Shown here piece after piece: positions 1-7,774 of a DNA stretch of 64,000 nt. The stretch's first letter is position 1. Every line of letters begins with the position of its first letter. Source of the stretch: RDXT01 sp033765305. Its GTDB lineage: Bacteria; Bacteroidota; Bacteroidia; J057. The notes under the pieces were generated by a model. The model had not been told where the DNA came from. It saw only the letters and a program-made list of their open reading frames with translations, and did no database searches. Where the stretch lies: positions 62,001 through 126,000 of the forward strand of contig JANRID010000057.1 of NCBI GenBank assembly GCA_033765305.1. Reading direction: 5' to 3'. The position numbers and the translations under genes are program-made.

Positions 1-161
1 TGAACCTCGATACAGAAGAGTTCCGGGGGCTCAACCCCACGGCCGAGCACATCGCCGTCGTCATCTGGAACCTCCTGCGCAAACAATTGGATGAGACCCT
101 GGAATTAACTGTACGACTGTATGAAACTGAACGAAACTATGTGGAATTCCCCGTACGCTAA
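1..161 (+). CDS. 6-pyruvoyl-tetrahydropterin synthase / QueD family, C-terminal part
   Basis: The window opens inside this gene; the last 52 codons are present, in phase from base 3 to a TAA at 159-161. The peptide carries LNPTAEHIAVVIWN, which matches the conserved PT(A/S)E(N/H) motif of the family, and ends LYETERNYVEFPVR, the usual LYET.RN.VEY tail. The family converts dihydroneopterin triphosphate to 6-pyruvoyl- or 6-carboxytetrahydropterin (queuosine or pterin synthesis); which product is made here cannot be judged from the tail. The 3' end overlaps the start of folE by up to 41 bp in another frame. FolE makes the substrate, so the pair is a plausible translationally coupled pterin operon. 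Confidence 0.85.
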   Translation, partial: NLDTEEFRGLNPTAEHIAVVIWNLLRKQLDETLELTVRLYETERNYVEFPVR

Positions 162-876
162 TGGCCGCAACGGCGCGAACGGCCACAATGGAACCAATGG
201 CCACGGGGCGCACCACGATCACCATGAACTGCTGGGCGATCATCACGCAGCAACCTCCATCGACACGCCGCTGCGTGCGGACGCCTTTGAAATAGACGAC
301 GAAACCAAGATCGAGCTGATCGCCGAACGCTTTAAAGAGATCATGCTCATTCTGGGGCTGGATCTGGAGGACGACAGCCTGAAAGGCACGCCCTTCCGCG
401 TCGCCAAGATGTACGTCAAAGAGGCTTTCAGCGGCCTCAATCCCGCCAACAAGCCGGAGGTGCGGATGTTTGAGAACAAATACGGCTACGAGCAGATGCT
501 CGTGGAGAAGGACATCACGTTCTATTCCCACTGCGAGCACCACTTCGTGCCGATCTACGGCCGGGCGCACATCGCCTATTTCTCCAACGGACAGGTCGTG
601 GGCCTCTCCAAGCTCAACCGCATCGTGCAGTTCTACGCCCGGCGCCCGCAGGTGCAGGAGCGCATGACCCGCCAGATCGCCCACGAGCTCAAAACCGCTC
701 TCGGCACGGAAGATGTGGCCGTGGTGCTGGATGCCTACCACATGTGTGTGTCCTCGCGCGGCGTGCAGGATACGGCCAGCTCGACCATCACCTCGGATTA
801 TCACGGAAAATTTCTGGAGACCGAGGTGCGGAACGAGTTTCTGAAATATGTCGGATTTCCTTCAAAGTCTATGTGA
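121..876 (+). CDS. folE: GTP cyclohydrolase I (FolE)
   Basis: Converts GTP to 7,8-dihydroneopterin triphosphate, the first step of folate, biopterin and queuosine synthesis. The 251-aa product has the FolE core: SHCEHHFVPIYGRAHIAY (zinc ligands Cys138 and His141), GLSKLNRIVQFYARRPQVQE, and HMCVSSRGVQ with the third ligand Cys209. The first 45 residues are an Asn/Gly/His-rich low-complexity stretch (NGxNGHNG-like) ahead of the core, and probably disordered. Start choice is uncertain: ATG at 121 or ATG at 139, both inside the upstream QueD-like gene. An ATG at 161 that touches the upstream stop is out of frame. Identification is firm; only the N-terminus is doubtful. Confidence 0.96.
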   Translation: MKLNETMWNSPYANGRNGANGHNGTNGHGAHHDHHELLGDHHAATSIDTPLRADAFEIDDETKIELIAERFKEIMLILGLDLEDDSLKGTPFRVAKMYVKEAFSGLNPANKPEVRMFENKYGYEQMLVEKDITFYSHCEHHFVPIYGRAHIAYFSNGQVVGLSKLNRIVQFYARRPQVQERMTRQIAHELKTALGTEDVAVVLDAYHMCVSSRGVQDTASSTITSDYHGKFLETEVRNEFLKYVGFPSKSM

Positions 877-904
877 GTCAGCTTATTAGTAGGGTAGTAG
901 TCAG

Positions 905-938
905 GGCGCGCAGAAGCAATCGCTGCGCGCCTTTGATT
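905..938 (+). terminator. Rho-independent terminator after folE
   Basis: A perfect 9-bp stem (GGCGCGCAG at 905-913 with CTGCGCGCC at 923-931), a 9-nt loop and a short T-rich tail (TTTGATTT). It lies 29 bp after the folE stop and before the dehydrogenase gene. Confidence 0.7.
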
Positions 939-999
939 TCTGGAGGCCCGGCAGAACATCCGTCCTGCTCCTGAGTTTAACGTGCTCAATTCCCTGAAC

Positions 1000-1716
1000 A
1001 TGGAGACCATTCAAGGCAAGCATATCCTCATCGCCGGCGCAGCCGGCGGCATCGGCCGCGAGGCCGCCAAGCTCCTCAAGCAATCGGGCGCACGCCTGTA
1101 CCTGCTCGCGCGCGACAGCGCCCGGCTCGAAGCCCTCCGCCAGGAGCTGAACCTCGATGCAGCCCAGTGCATCGCCGCCGACCTCTCGGACGAAGCGCAG
1201 CTTGCTGCGGCGGCCCGCCAGATCCACGCCCAGACTCCGCAGCTCGATGTGCTCGTCAATGCGGCCGGCACCGGCATCATCAAGCCCCTCGAAACCCTCA
1301 GCCTGGCCGAGTTCCGCCAGACGCTCGACGACAACCTCGTGGCGCCGTTCCTGCTGCTCAAGCAGTTTCTCCCGCCCATGAAGGAGGCGAAGAAAGGGCT
1401 GATCATCAACATCCCCGGCGTGCTGGGCAAAACGCCCATGGCCGGCGCCGCCGCCTATGCCGCCTCCAAGTACGGCCTCAACGGCATGATGAAATCCATC
1501 CGCGAGGAGCTCAAGCGCACCGACATCCGCATCACCAACCTCTACCTCGGCGGGGTGGATACGCCGTTCTGGGACGAGATCGACCTGCGGGTGCAGCGCG
1601 ACAAATTCATCGAGGCGAAAGAGGCTGCACGGGCCATCTGGTTCCTCTGCCAGCAGCCGTCTTCGGGCGTGGTGTCCGAAATGGTGATCCAGCCCTTCAA
1701 CCACCAGGCCATCTGA
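1000..1716 (+). CDS. Short-chain dehydrogenase/reductase family protein, catalytic Ser replaced
   Basis: A 238-aa single-domain SDR. The N-terminal Rossmann motif GAAGGIG (TGxxxGIG class) binds NAD(P), followed by an NAAG-like segment (VNAAGTG) and the YAASK catalytic pair (Tyr153, Lys157). The position 13 residues before the Tyr, normally the catalytic Ser (for example Ser138 of FabG), is Gly140 in the segment INIPGVLGK, so the usual tetrad is incomplete. The C-terminal part (LYLGGVDTPFW) resembles the substrate/cofactor loop of classical SDRs. The start is ATG 1000; a GTG at 982 is in frame but less likely. The gene is preceded by the folE terminator, so it is probably transcribed separately. 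The substrate is unknown. Confidence 0.88.
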   Translation: METIQGKHILIAGAAGGIGREAAKLLKQSGARLYLLARDSARLEALRQELNLDAAQCIAADLSDEAQLAAAARQIHAQTPQLDVLVNAAGTGIIKPLETLSLAEFRQTLDDNLVAPFLLLKQFLPPMKEAKKGLIINIPGVLGKTPMAGAAAYAASKYGLNGMMKSIREELKRTDIRITNLYLGGVDTPFWDEIDLRVQRDKFIEAKEAARAIWFLCQQPSSGVVSEMVIQPFNHQAI

Positions 1717-1849
1717 GGGCGGCAGGCTGATCCTGCGTGCAGCGGGGGCGGATAAGCGTGGCAACAGCGGGCGGAACGGGGGCGTAGAAAACCATATGCG
1801 CAGCATGCGCAAGGTTATGTTACCCGAACCCCCTCATCATCACACAGTC

Positions 1850-2539
1850 ATGCACCGTTTCAGCATCATCCTCCGACTCTGGGCCACCGCCCTTGCCCTG
1901 TTTTCCGTTTCGTACGCGCAGGAATTTGCCCCCAGAATGCTCGCGATCCTCAACGGCAAGGACGCCGAGGTCACCCTGATCTCCGGCGAGACCGTTTCGG
2001 GCCGCGTGAGCGCCTACAAATTCCGCCGGGGCCTGATCACCGAGTTCACCCTCCGCACCGGCGAGGGCGAGCGCCGCATCCCTGCCGCTGTCATCCAGTC
2101 GATGGACGTGGAAACGAGCGCCGCAGGCCGCCTGATTGCCGTAGCCGAAACCGCCGACGGCACCCTGCACCGCGCCATCAACACCGACCTCGGCGGCTTC
2201 AGCCGCAGCCGCCTGCACTTCGACCAGGCCCTGCTGCCCGGCAGGAAGCCCGCGCATGTGCTGCTCCAGCAGGTGAACGAAGGCTTCGACAGCCGCATCC
2301 AGGTTTACGACAACCCGCGCGCCGGCGAAACGGTGGCCCTCAACGGCCTGATCGGCGGCCTCCTGAACTCGTATTACGTGATCCGCGGCGGCGAGGCCAT
2401 GCGGGTCCACAAGCGGACCTACGAGGCGCAGTTCGATGCCCTCTACGGCGACTGCCCGGCGCTGCGGCAGCAGTTTCCCAAGATCCGCTGGACCGATTTC
2501 GCTGAGCACGTAGCAGCCCATGAGCGGCTCTGCCGCTGA
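1850..2539 (+). CDS. Secreted protein of unknown function
   Basis: A 229-aa protein starting at ATG 1850 with a clear signal peptide (hydrophobic stretch IILRLWATALALFSVSYAQ ending in a likely signal peptidase I site). An earlier in-frame start at 1796 would add 18 residues that spoil the signal peptide. Residues about 30-80 (VTLISGETVSGRVSAYKF then IPAAVIQSMDV) read as a small beta-rich domain; the rest is alpha/beta with two Cys near the C-terminus. No catalytic motif was recognised. It is likely periplasmic or surface-exposed. The next downstream feature is a hairpin and a tRNA on the other strand. Confidence 0.75.
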   Translation: MHRFSIILRLWATALALFSVSYAQEFAPRMLAILNGKDAEVTLISGETVSGRVSAYKFRRGLITEFTLRTGEGERRIPAAVIQSMDVETSAAGRLIAVAETADGTLHRAINTDLGGFSRSRLHFDQALLPGRKPAHVLLQQVNEGFDSRIQVYDNPRAGETVALNGLIGGLLNSYYVIRGGEAMRVHKRTYEAQFDALYGDCPALRQQFPKIRWTDFAEHVAAHERLCR

Positions 2540-2566
2540 GCCCGGAACCGGCATCCCCTATATCAG

Positions 2567-2601
2567 ATACGCCCTGCATGCGATGCGCATGCAGGGCGTA
2601 T
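2567..2601. terminator. 16-bp hairpin between convergent secreted-protein gene and tRNA-Val
   Basis: Perfect inverted repeat with 16-bp arms (ATACGCCCTGCATGCG and its complement) and a 3-nt loop. It lies 27 bp past the CDS stop and 5 bp past the 3' end of tRNA-Val on the minus strand. No good T-tract follows on either side, so its role as a bidirectional terminator or processing barrier is inferred. Confidence 0.5.
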
Positions 2602-2606
2602 GCTTG

Positions 2607-2681
2607 TGGACGCAACAGGATTCGAACCTGTGACCTCTGCCGTGTGAAAGCAGCGCTCTGAACCGGCTGAGCTATGCGTCC
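2607..2681 (-). tRNA. tRNA-Val (anticodon CAC)
   Basis: The complement folds as a full cloverleaf: 7-bp acceptor stem (GGACGCA with TGCGTCC), D-stem GCTC/GAGC, anticodon stem CTGCT/GGCAG with loop TTCACAC giving anticodon CAC, and T-arm ACAGG-TTCGAAT-CCTGT. The discriminator is A. CCA is not encoded, because the next bases are CAA. Confidence 0.93.
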
Positions 2682-2746
2682 AGCTTCAGCGGGCAACAAA
2701 GGTACATGCCGGGCTGAAAAGTGCAAAATATTTTTTCAAATTCCGC

Positions 2747-3712
2747 TCATAGCCGCGCGATCTCCTGCCACACCAGCGAGCTGGCGCCGAGGATGGCCGC
2801 ATCCGATTCCGGCAGGCGGGACGGGATGATCTTGACCTTGTTTTTATAGATCACCAGCAGGTTTTCCTCCATGTGGCGCATCGTGGGCTCCAGAATCCAT
2901 TTGCCGGCCCGCGCCACGCCGCCGAAGACGAAGATGGCTTCAGGGCTGGTGTAGGCCACCAGGTTGGAAAGCGCTTCGCCGAGCACCTTGCCGGTGTATT
3001 CGAAGGCTTCGCGCGCGACGGCATCGCCGCGTTCGGCAGCCTCGAACACGTGCCGGGGCGTCATCTCCAGGGAAGAGACCTCATCCAGCAGACTGGACTC
3101 GTTGTGGCCGGCGAGGAGCTCCTGCACCGTCAGGCATACGCCCCGCGCGGAGGCATAGGCCTCCACGCAGCCTTTGCGGCCGCAGGTGCAGAGTCGTCCG
3201 CCCGGCACTGCCGTCACGTGGCCGAATTCCCCTGCGAAGCCGTCGTGGCCGTAGATCAGCTGGCCGCTGGCCACGAAGCCGCTCCCGACTCCGGTGCCGA
3301 GGGTAATCACCACAAAATCGCGCATGCCCTTGGCGCCGCCGTAGATCATCTCGCCGATGGCCGCCGCATTGGCGTCGTTGGTCACGACCACGGGCGCATC
3401 GTAGTGCTTGCGGAAGAGATCCGCCAGCGGGATGACGTCCTGCCAGAGCAGGTTCGGGGCGTACTCGATGGTGCCCCGGTAGTAATTGGCGTTCGGCGCG
3501 CCGATCCCGATGCCTTTGATCTCGACCGGCTCGCCGATCTGGTTCTGGATCAGCGTGGAAAGCGCTGCATGCACCGCTGCCACGAAGTCCTCGACTTGCT
3601 CATACTCCCGGGTCGGCAGCGAGCCGCTGGCCAGAATGGTGCCTTCCCGGTCTGCGACACCGTATTTCGTATTCGTGCCGCCGATATCGATCCCGATTGC
3701 GATAGGTTTCAT
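2747..3712 (-). CDS. ROK-family sugar kinase (glucokinase-like)
   Basis: A 321-aa cytoplasmic sugar kinase of the ROK family that phosphorylates a hexose with ATP. The N-terminal phosphate loop GIDIGGTNTKYG is intact, followed by the catalytic VTNDANAAAIGE segment and LGTGVGSGFV. The ROK zinc site is seen as GH near GEFGHVTAVPGGRLCTCGRKGCVE. The end of the protein has FGGVARAG, the adenosine-binding region. The gene follows a FucP-type sugar permease by 33 bp on the same strand, so the pair probably imports and phosphorylates one sugar; glucose or an N-acetylhexosamine is possible. ROK repressors carry an N-terminal helix-turn-helix that is absent here, which supports a kinase. Confidence 0.93.
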   Translation of the reverse strand: MKPIAIGIDIGGTNTKYGVADREGTILASGSLPTREYEQVEDFVAAVHAALSTLIQNQIGEPVEIKGIGIGAPNANYYRGTIEYAPNLLWQDVIPLADLFRKHYDAPVVVTNDANAAAIGEMIYGGAKGMRDFVVITLGTGVGSGFVASGQLIYGHDGFAGEFGHVTAVPGGRLCTCGRKGCVEAYASARGVCLTVQELLAGHNESSLLDEVSSLEMTPRHVFEAAERGDAVAREAFEYTGKVLGEALSNLVAYTSPEAIFVFGGVARAGKWILEPTMRHMEENLLVIYKNKVKIIPSRLPESDAAILGASSLVWQEIARL

Positions 3713-3745
3713 ACGATGGATTCGGATGGGGTGACAAACAGATAA

Positions 3746-5170
3746 TCAGGACGCTGCAGGTCCGTGCTTCGCCCCGCGGGCGCCGTAGTAGAGCAGATAG
3801 GCATAGCCGATGAGCGCTACCGCAAAGGAAGGCTGCAGACCGGCCTGGTCGGCGATCATGCCCTGCGCGAAGGGCAGCAGCGCCCCGCCCAGAATCATCA
3901 TCACCAGCAGCGAGGAGCCCTGGCTCGTGTATTTGCCCAGCCCGTCGATGGAGAGGGTGAAGATGTTGGACCACATGATGGAGTTGAACAGGCCGATCCC
4001 GATGACGGCCCAGAAGGCGAGCGCACCGCCGGTGAAGATGGCCACGAGCAGCAGCAGCAGGTTGGCAGCGGCAAACACCGCCAGCGTGCGGCCCGGCATG
4101 GAGCGGCCCAGCGCGAAGCCTGCGAGGTTGAGCGCCATCAGCAGCAGATAGGGGGCCACCTCCCCGAAGGTGAGGGTAAACTTGCTCTTGATCAGCGCAG
4201 CAATGAAAATCAGGGCAAAGGCCGCCAGCGCCACCCCGGCCATGCTCAGGTACTTGCGGGGCGTCTGCTCCGGATTGCCCAGGGCGATGGCGCCCACGAA
4301 GCGGCCTACCATGGCGCCGCCCCAGTAAAAGGCCAGAAACATATCGGCGCGGTTTTTCTCCATGCCCATAATTTCCGGCAGGCCGAAAAAGTTGATCAGC
4401 GCGCTGCCTACGGTCACTTCGCTGCCCACATACATGAAGATCGCAAACATCCCCAGCACCAGGTGCGGGAAGCGCAGCGCGCCCAGGCCGCGCTCGATCG
4501 GCTCGCTCTCGATCCGGGGCAGCGGGGTGAAATAGATGAAGACCGCCACCAGCAGAAAGATCGCGGCAAAGACCGGGTAGAGCACCTTGAAGGCCTCGTG
4601 CGTGGGGTTGCCGGCCAGGTCGGCGAAGATATCGAACACGAAATACCCCCCGATGAGCGGGGCGATGGTCGTGCCGAAGGAGTTGAAGGCCTGCGCCAGG
4701 TTCAGGCGGCTCGACGCCGTGTCTGCCGGGCCGATGATGGCTACATAGGGATTGGCCGCGATCTGGAGCAGCGTGAAGCCGATCCCCAGCAGGAAGAGGG
4801 CAGAGAGGAAGAAACCGTAGTTTTCGTACACCGCCGCCGGATAAAACAGCAGGCAGGCCGCCGCCGAGACGAGCAGGCCCGCGAGAATCCCGTTTTTATA
4901 GCCGATTTTCTGGATCGGGTCGCCCAGCGTGGCCGAGATCAGGAAGAAGACGAGCGAGCCGATGAAGTAGGCTCCGAAGAACGCAACCTGCACCAGGAAG
5001 GCCTGGGTATAGTTGAGCTCGAACATCTGCTTGAACGAGGGAATCAGGATATCGTTCATGCAGGTGATGAAGCCCCACATGAAAAACAGCGATACCAGCG
5101 TGTAGAGCGCACCCTTTTGCGTAGGGCCGCCGCCGGCTTTCGCCGCAGTTGGAAGAGGAGTAGCAGCCAT
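3746..5170 (-). CDS. Sugar MFS permease, FucP/GluP family
   Basis: A 474-aa inner-membrane transporter with about 12 hydrophobic helices. Family hallmarks of fucose/glucose-galactose symporters are present near the start: LFFMWGFITCMNDILIP and later AANPYVAIIGP followed by RLNLAQAFNSFG. Members are proton symporters for hexoses. The gene is upstream of the ROK kinase with 33 bp between, and an exact Bacteroidota -7 element sits 17 bp upstream of its start, so the operon probably begins here. Sugar specificity (glucose, galactose, fucose or mannose) cannot be decided from sequence alone. Confidence 0.92.
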   Translation of the reverse strand: MAATPLPTAAKAGGGPTQKGALYTLVSLFFMWGFITCMNDILIPSFKQMFELNYTQAFLVQVAFFGAYFIGSLVFFLISATLGDPIQKIGYKNGILAGLLVSAAACLLFYPAAVYENYGFFLSALFLLGIGFTLLQIAANPYVAIIGPADTASSRLNLAQAFNSFGTTIAPLIGGYFVFDIFADLAGNPTHEAFKVLYPVFAAIFLLVAVFIYFTPLPRIESEPIERGLGALRFPHLVLGMFAIFMYVGSEVTVGSALINFFGLPEIMGMEKNRADMFLAFYWGGAMVGRFVGAIALGNPEQTPRKYLSMAGVALAAFALIFIAALIKSKFTLTFGEVAPYLLLMALNLAGFALGRSMPGRTLAVFAAANLLLLLVAIFTGGALAFWAVIGIGLFNSIMWSNIFTLSIDGLGKYTSQGSSLLVMMILGGALLPFAQGMIADQAGLQPSFAVALIGYAYLLYYGARGAKHGPAAS

Positions 5171-5186
5171 AGTCGTAGTTTCGGAG

Positions 5187-5194
5187 CAAATATA
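5187..5194 (-). promoter_or_regulatory. Promoter -7 element for the permease-kinase operon
   Basis: On the minus strand the octamer TATATTTG matches the Bacteroidota housekeeping -7 consensus TAnnTTTG exactly. It lies 17 bp before the permease ATG, so the leader would be very short. No convincing -33 TTTG was found at the usual spacing. Confidence 0.5.
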
Positions 5195-5257
5195 GGGGAT
5201 GTATCAAGGAATCAGCACGCGGCAGCCCCGGCAGGGCATGATTTTATACCACCTGCT

Positions 5258-6517
5258 TCAGTAGGTGGGAATTTCCTGCAGCGCGCGCAGCACTTCGCGC
5301 ACCTTGACGTTGCGCTGGAAGGTGCTGATCAGGCGGTCGAGCTTCGCATCCAGGTCCTGGCGCTTTTTGTCCACCTTGCCCACCTCGTGCGAGAGCGGCT
5401 TGCTCCTGTCCAGGATCTGGCGCAGCCGCTGGTGGTAGAGCTGGTAGTTGGAGATGTACTCGTTGGTGATGGACTCGAGCTCCTGCTGGATAAACTGGGC
5501 CTGCGACACGGCATAGAGCGGATAGTTCAACCGGCTGTCATTCAGGGCTTTCTGATAATCGATGCTTCCTTTTGCATCCTGGTACCCCCGGATGATGCGG
5601 TCCACCTCGCCGCCTACCAGATGGTCGGCATAGTACGTCGACACCAGATCGGCCAGCACATAGGTCTGGTCCTTGGGCACGGCCTCCGGCGAAAGTGTCT
5701 GGACCCGTTCCAGGGTAAAGTTGTAGAGCACCGTGCGCAGCGCGTCCGTTTTGACCTTCAGCTTGTCCAGGTTGGAGTTGAAATCGTAGCTCGCCTGCGC
5801 CAGCGCCTCGTAATGCTGGATGTATTTGTTGAGCGACTGCTGAAAGGCCGAGAAGTCGTCCACCGTCACGTTCTGCTCCCGCACCGACACGCTCGAAACC
5901 AGGTCCACCACCGCCCGGATGGAGCTCAGGGCCGGAATGCTGCTGGTCAGGGTGGTGGTAATGGGGTTTTCGATGATGGACCGGACCATCATGCGGAATT
6001 TTTCCGGATTCCGGTCGTTGAACCGGGGATTTTTCTTGATAATGGTCTCGTCCAGCAGGGTTACGATCTCCTCGTTGAGCGAGAAGCCCAGGTCCTCGTT
6101 GGTGGGGCTGTTGAGCTGGGAGACATCGTTGAGGTAATCGGACTGGGCCAGGGCCGCCTCGATGGCGTCGAAGCTGTTGATGGCGGTCCGCACGAAGCGG
6201 GCCGTGGCCACGATTTTTTCGCGCTTGTTGCGCAGCCGGGACTCCTGCGAAAGCAAGTCGTTGCGGGTCAGGCGGTTGACCTGCTGGAGACTTTGGCTCA
6301 GGTCTGTATTGAGGCCGCTGATATTGGCATCCACCTTGCCCATTGCCAGCTGCAGCCGCCGGAGCGAGTCCTGGAGGATCTGATTCTGGGCATTGAGCAG
6401 AAAATACTGGCGGTAGATCTGGGCTACCGAATCGGAGAGGGACTGCGCGGAAGCGCTCAGCGTGCAGCCGAGCAGGCAGGCAGCGATGAAGGGGCGGATC
6501 AGACGCATGGCAGGCAT
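5258..6517 (-). CDS. Periplasmic coiled-coil protein of unknown function
   Basis: A 419-aa protein with an N-terminal signal peptide (MRLIRPFIAACLLGCTLSASA; the ATG at 6508 is an equally good start). The mature part is almost wholly helical and charged, rich in Gln, Asp, Leu and Ser, with heptad-like segments at about residues 40-110 and 340-410. A central stretch (ENPITTTLTSSIPALSSIRAVVDLVSSVSV) is the only apolar region. No enzyme motif was recognised. It may be a structural or adaptor protein of the envelope. A near-consensus -7 (TATTTTAG) lies just upstream. The gene converges on nothing and stands between two other minus-strand envelope or transport genes. Confidence 0.7.
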   Translation of the reverse strand: MPAMRLIRPFIAACLLGCTLSASAQSLSDSVAQIYRQYFLLNAQNQILQDSLRRLQLAMGKVDANISGLNTDLSQSLQQVNRLTRNDLLSQESRLRNKREKIVATARFVRTAINSFDAIEAALAQSDYLNDVSQLNSPTNEDLGFSLNEEIVTLLDETIIKKNPRFNDRNPEKFRMMVRSIIENPITTTLTSSIPALSSIRAVVDLVSSVSVREQNVTVDDFSAFQQSLNKYIQHYEALAQASYDFNSNLDKLKVKTDALRTVLYNFTLERVQTLSPEAVPKDQTYVLADLVSTYYADHLVGGEVDRIIRGYQDAKGSIDYQKALNDSRLNYPLYAVSQAQFIQQELESITNEYISNYQLYHQRLRQILDRSKPLSHEVGKVDKKRQDLDAKLDRLISTFQRNVKVREVLRALQEIPTY

Positions 6518-6594
6518 CAGTTAGCGAGTGCGCTAAAATAGCCCTTTTCGCATGCCATGCGCCAGACAATGCTTTGCAATCGGCCCGCGTCCGT

Positions 6595-7386
6595 TCAGAA
6601 ATGCACGCTCGCGGTCAGGTAGCGGAGAAAGTTCATCCCCGCCCCCAGCCCTGTGCTCCGGCTGGCCCATGCCCGGGTTTCGGCCCCGTCCTGGTAGCTG
6701 CCCTGCCGCTGGTTGTAATAGACTGTAAACGAGGCGCTGGCTTCGGCAGCGAAGCTGATGCGGGGGGTGAGGAAATACCGGAGCCCGATGAACGGCGCCA
6801 GGTTCAGCCCGGCGTAGCGGTACCGCAGGCCCGGCAGCATCTCCAGGCTGAAGACCTGGCTGGTCTGCGGGTCGCGGACCGCCAGGTAGGAGCGCGACTG
6901 CTCGCGCCGGTACGAAAGATTGGCGCCGGCATCGGCACCGATGCTCCCGGCCAGCCGCCCTGCATACCTCCGGAATTCCTGCCCGACGCTCACCGACAGG
7001 CTGCCGCGCTGCGGGTCGCGGTACAAGGGCTCCAGCGGCTGCCCGCCCAGCACGATCTCATCCTCCTGCGACCAGGCCAGCGAGCCGGAGAAAGAAGCCT
7101 GCAGCCGCCAGAAGCGGGCGGTATTCGGCGCCCGGAAGCGGTTGCCGGAGCGGTTGAGGTCCCGCCAGCGGTACAGCAGGGTCGCGCTGGAGCCTGTCCA
7201 GCCGTAGGACCAGACATCGTTGCCCGGAAATGCAAAGACCACCGTCACCGGCACCAGCCCCTTCACGTCCAGGGCCAGCTCGTGGCGGTATTTGCGGTAA
7301 TTGACAGCCGAAGCGCTGTCGGGCTGGGCACCGGCCTCCAGCAGCAGGGCCAGCAGCAGGCCGAACAGGGTAACAACACGCATCAT
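6595..7386 (-). CDS. Outer-membrane beta-barrel protein
   Basis: A protein of about 263 aa. Two ATGs at 7386 and 7383 are both possible; the GTG at 7389 is less likely. A signal peptide (VVTLFGLLLALLLEAGAQ) is followed by many short alternating hydrophobic/polar strands separated by turns, such as LSYRREQSRSYLAV and YAGLNLAPFIGLRYFL. The protein ends in YLTASVHF with a terminal Phe, as expected for BAM-inserted barrels. Eight to ten strands fit the length. The ligand and function are unknown. It lies downstream of no obvious partner, and the next minus-strand gene starts 77 bp beyond its stop. Confidence 0.72.
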   Translation of the reverse strand: MMRVVTLFGLLLALLLEAGAQPDSASAVNYRKYRHELALDVKGLVPVTVVFAFPGNDVWSYGWTGSSATLLYRWRDLNRSGNRFRAPNTARFWRLQASFSGSLAWSQEDEIVLGGQPLEPLYRDPQRGSLSVSVGQEFRRYAGRLAGSIGADAGANLSYRREQSRSYLAVRDPQTSQVFSLEMLPGLRYRYAGLNLAPFIGLRYFLTPRISFAAEASASFTVYYNQRQGSYQDGAETRAWASRSTGLGAGMNFLRYLTASVHF

Positions 7387-7601
7387 CACACAGGGTTAAG
7401 AATCCGGCCCAAAGAGCTGCCGCAGGCCGGAGCAGGTTGTGGAGGGGGAAATATTTAATCTCAGGCCGGCGCATCGCAGCGCCAGAGGTTCCGGACCCGG
7501 ATCATGCGCCCTTCCGCATCCGCTGCACCGCGCTGCATCCTCCTGTGCCCCGCAGCCAGCGCTGCGATCAATTTTAATATTGTGATTTTCAGACACTTGC
7601 A

Positions 7602-7636
7602 ACTTATCCACAGAACAGCCCCCAATGTGGATAAGT
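7602..7636. promoter_or_regulatory. Paired inverted DnaA boxes upstream of nrdB
   Basis: Two exact DnaA boxes in opposite orientation: TTATCCACA at 7604-7612 and TGTGGATAA at 7626-7634, forming an 11-bp perfect inverted repeat (ACTTATCCACA) with a 13-bp spacer. They lie about 140 bp upstream of the nrdB ATG, inside the 388-bp gap after the beta-barrel gene. In Escherichia coli DnaA binds upstream of nrdAB and modulates its transcription; the same role here is inferred. The rest of the gap holds an AT-rich patch at 7571-7590 and no ORF of note. Confidence 0.7.
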
Positions 7637-7774
7637 CGCCCGATGCGGCCCGGCGCCTTTTGCCGAAGTTTACTGCATCAACTGACGGACGCGCCTGCCT
7701 GCCTGCAGGCGATTTGTGTCTTGCCGCGTTGCCTCCCTGTTATTTCACTGTACCCTTCACCGAATACAGGCACC

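Noticed and set aside
2607..2681. tRNA-Glu (anticodon TTC)
   Set aside because: The loop TTCACAC puts CAC at positions 34-36 when the five-pair anticodon stem is aligned, so it is tRNA-Val.
3764..6541. 925-codon open frame antisense to the permease and coiled-coil genes
   Set aside because: It mirrors two well-supported genes on the other strand, and has the composition (His, Gln, Arg, Gly rich) typical of antisense frames in high-GC DNA. No domain is seen.
7602..7636. Chromosomal replication origin
   Set aside because: Only two DnaA boxes and little AT-rich unwinding DNA; no dnaA, dnaN or gidA genes close by. A regulatory site upstream of nrdB is more likely.
7602..7636. NrdR box pair
   Set aside because: The palindrome matches the DnaA consensus exactly and not the NrdR consensus, which has a central AT-rich ATATAT core.
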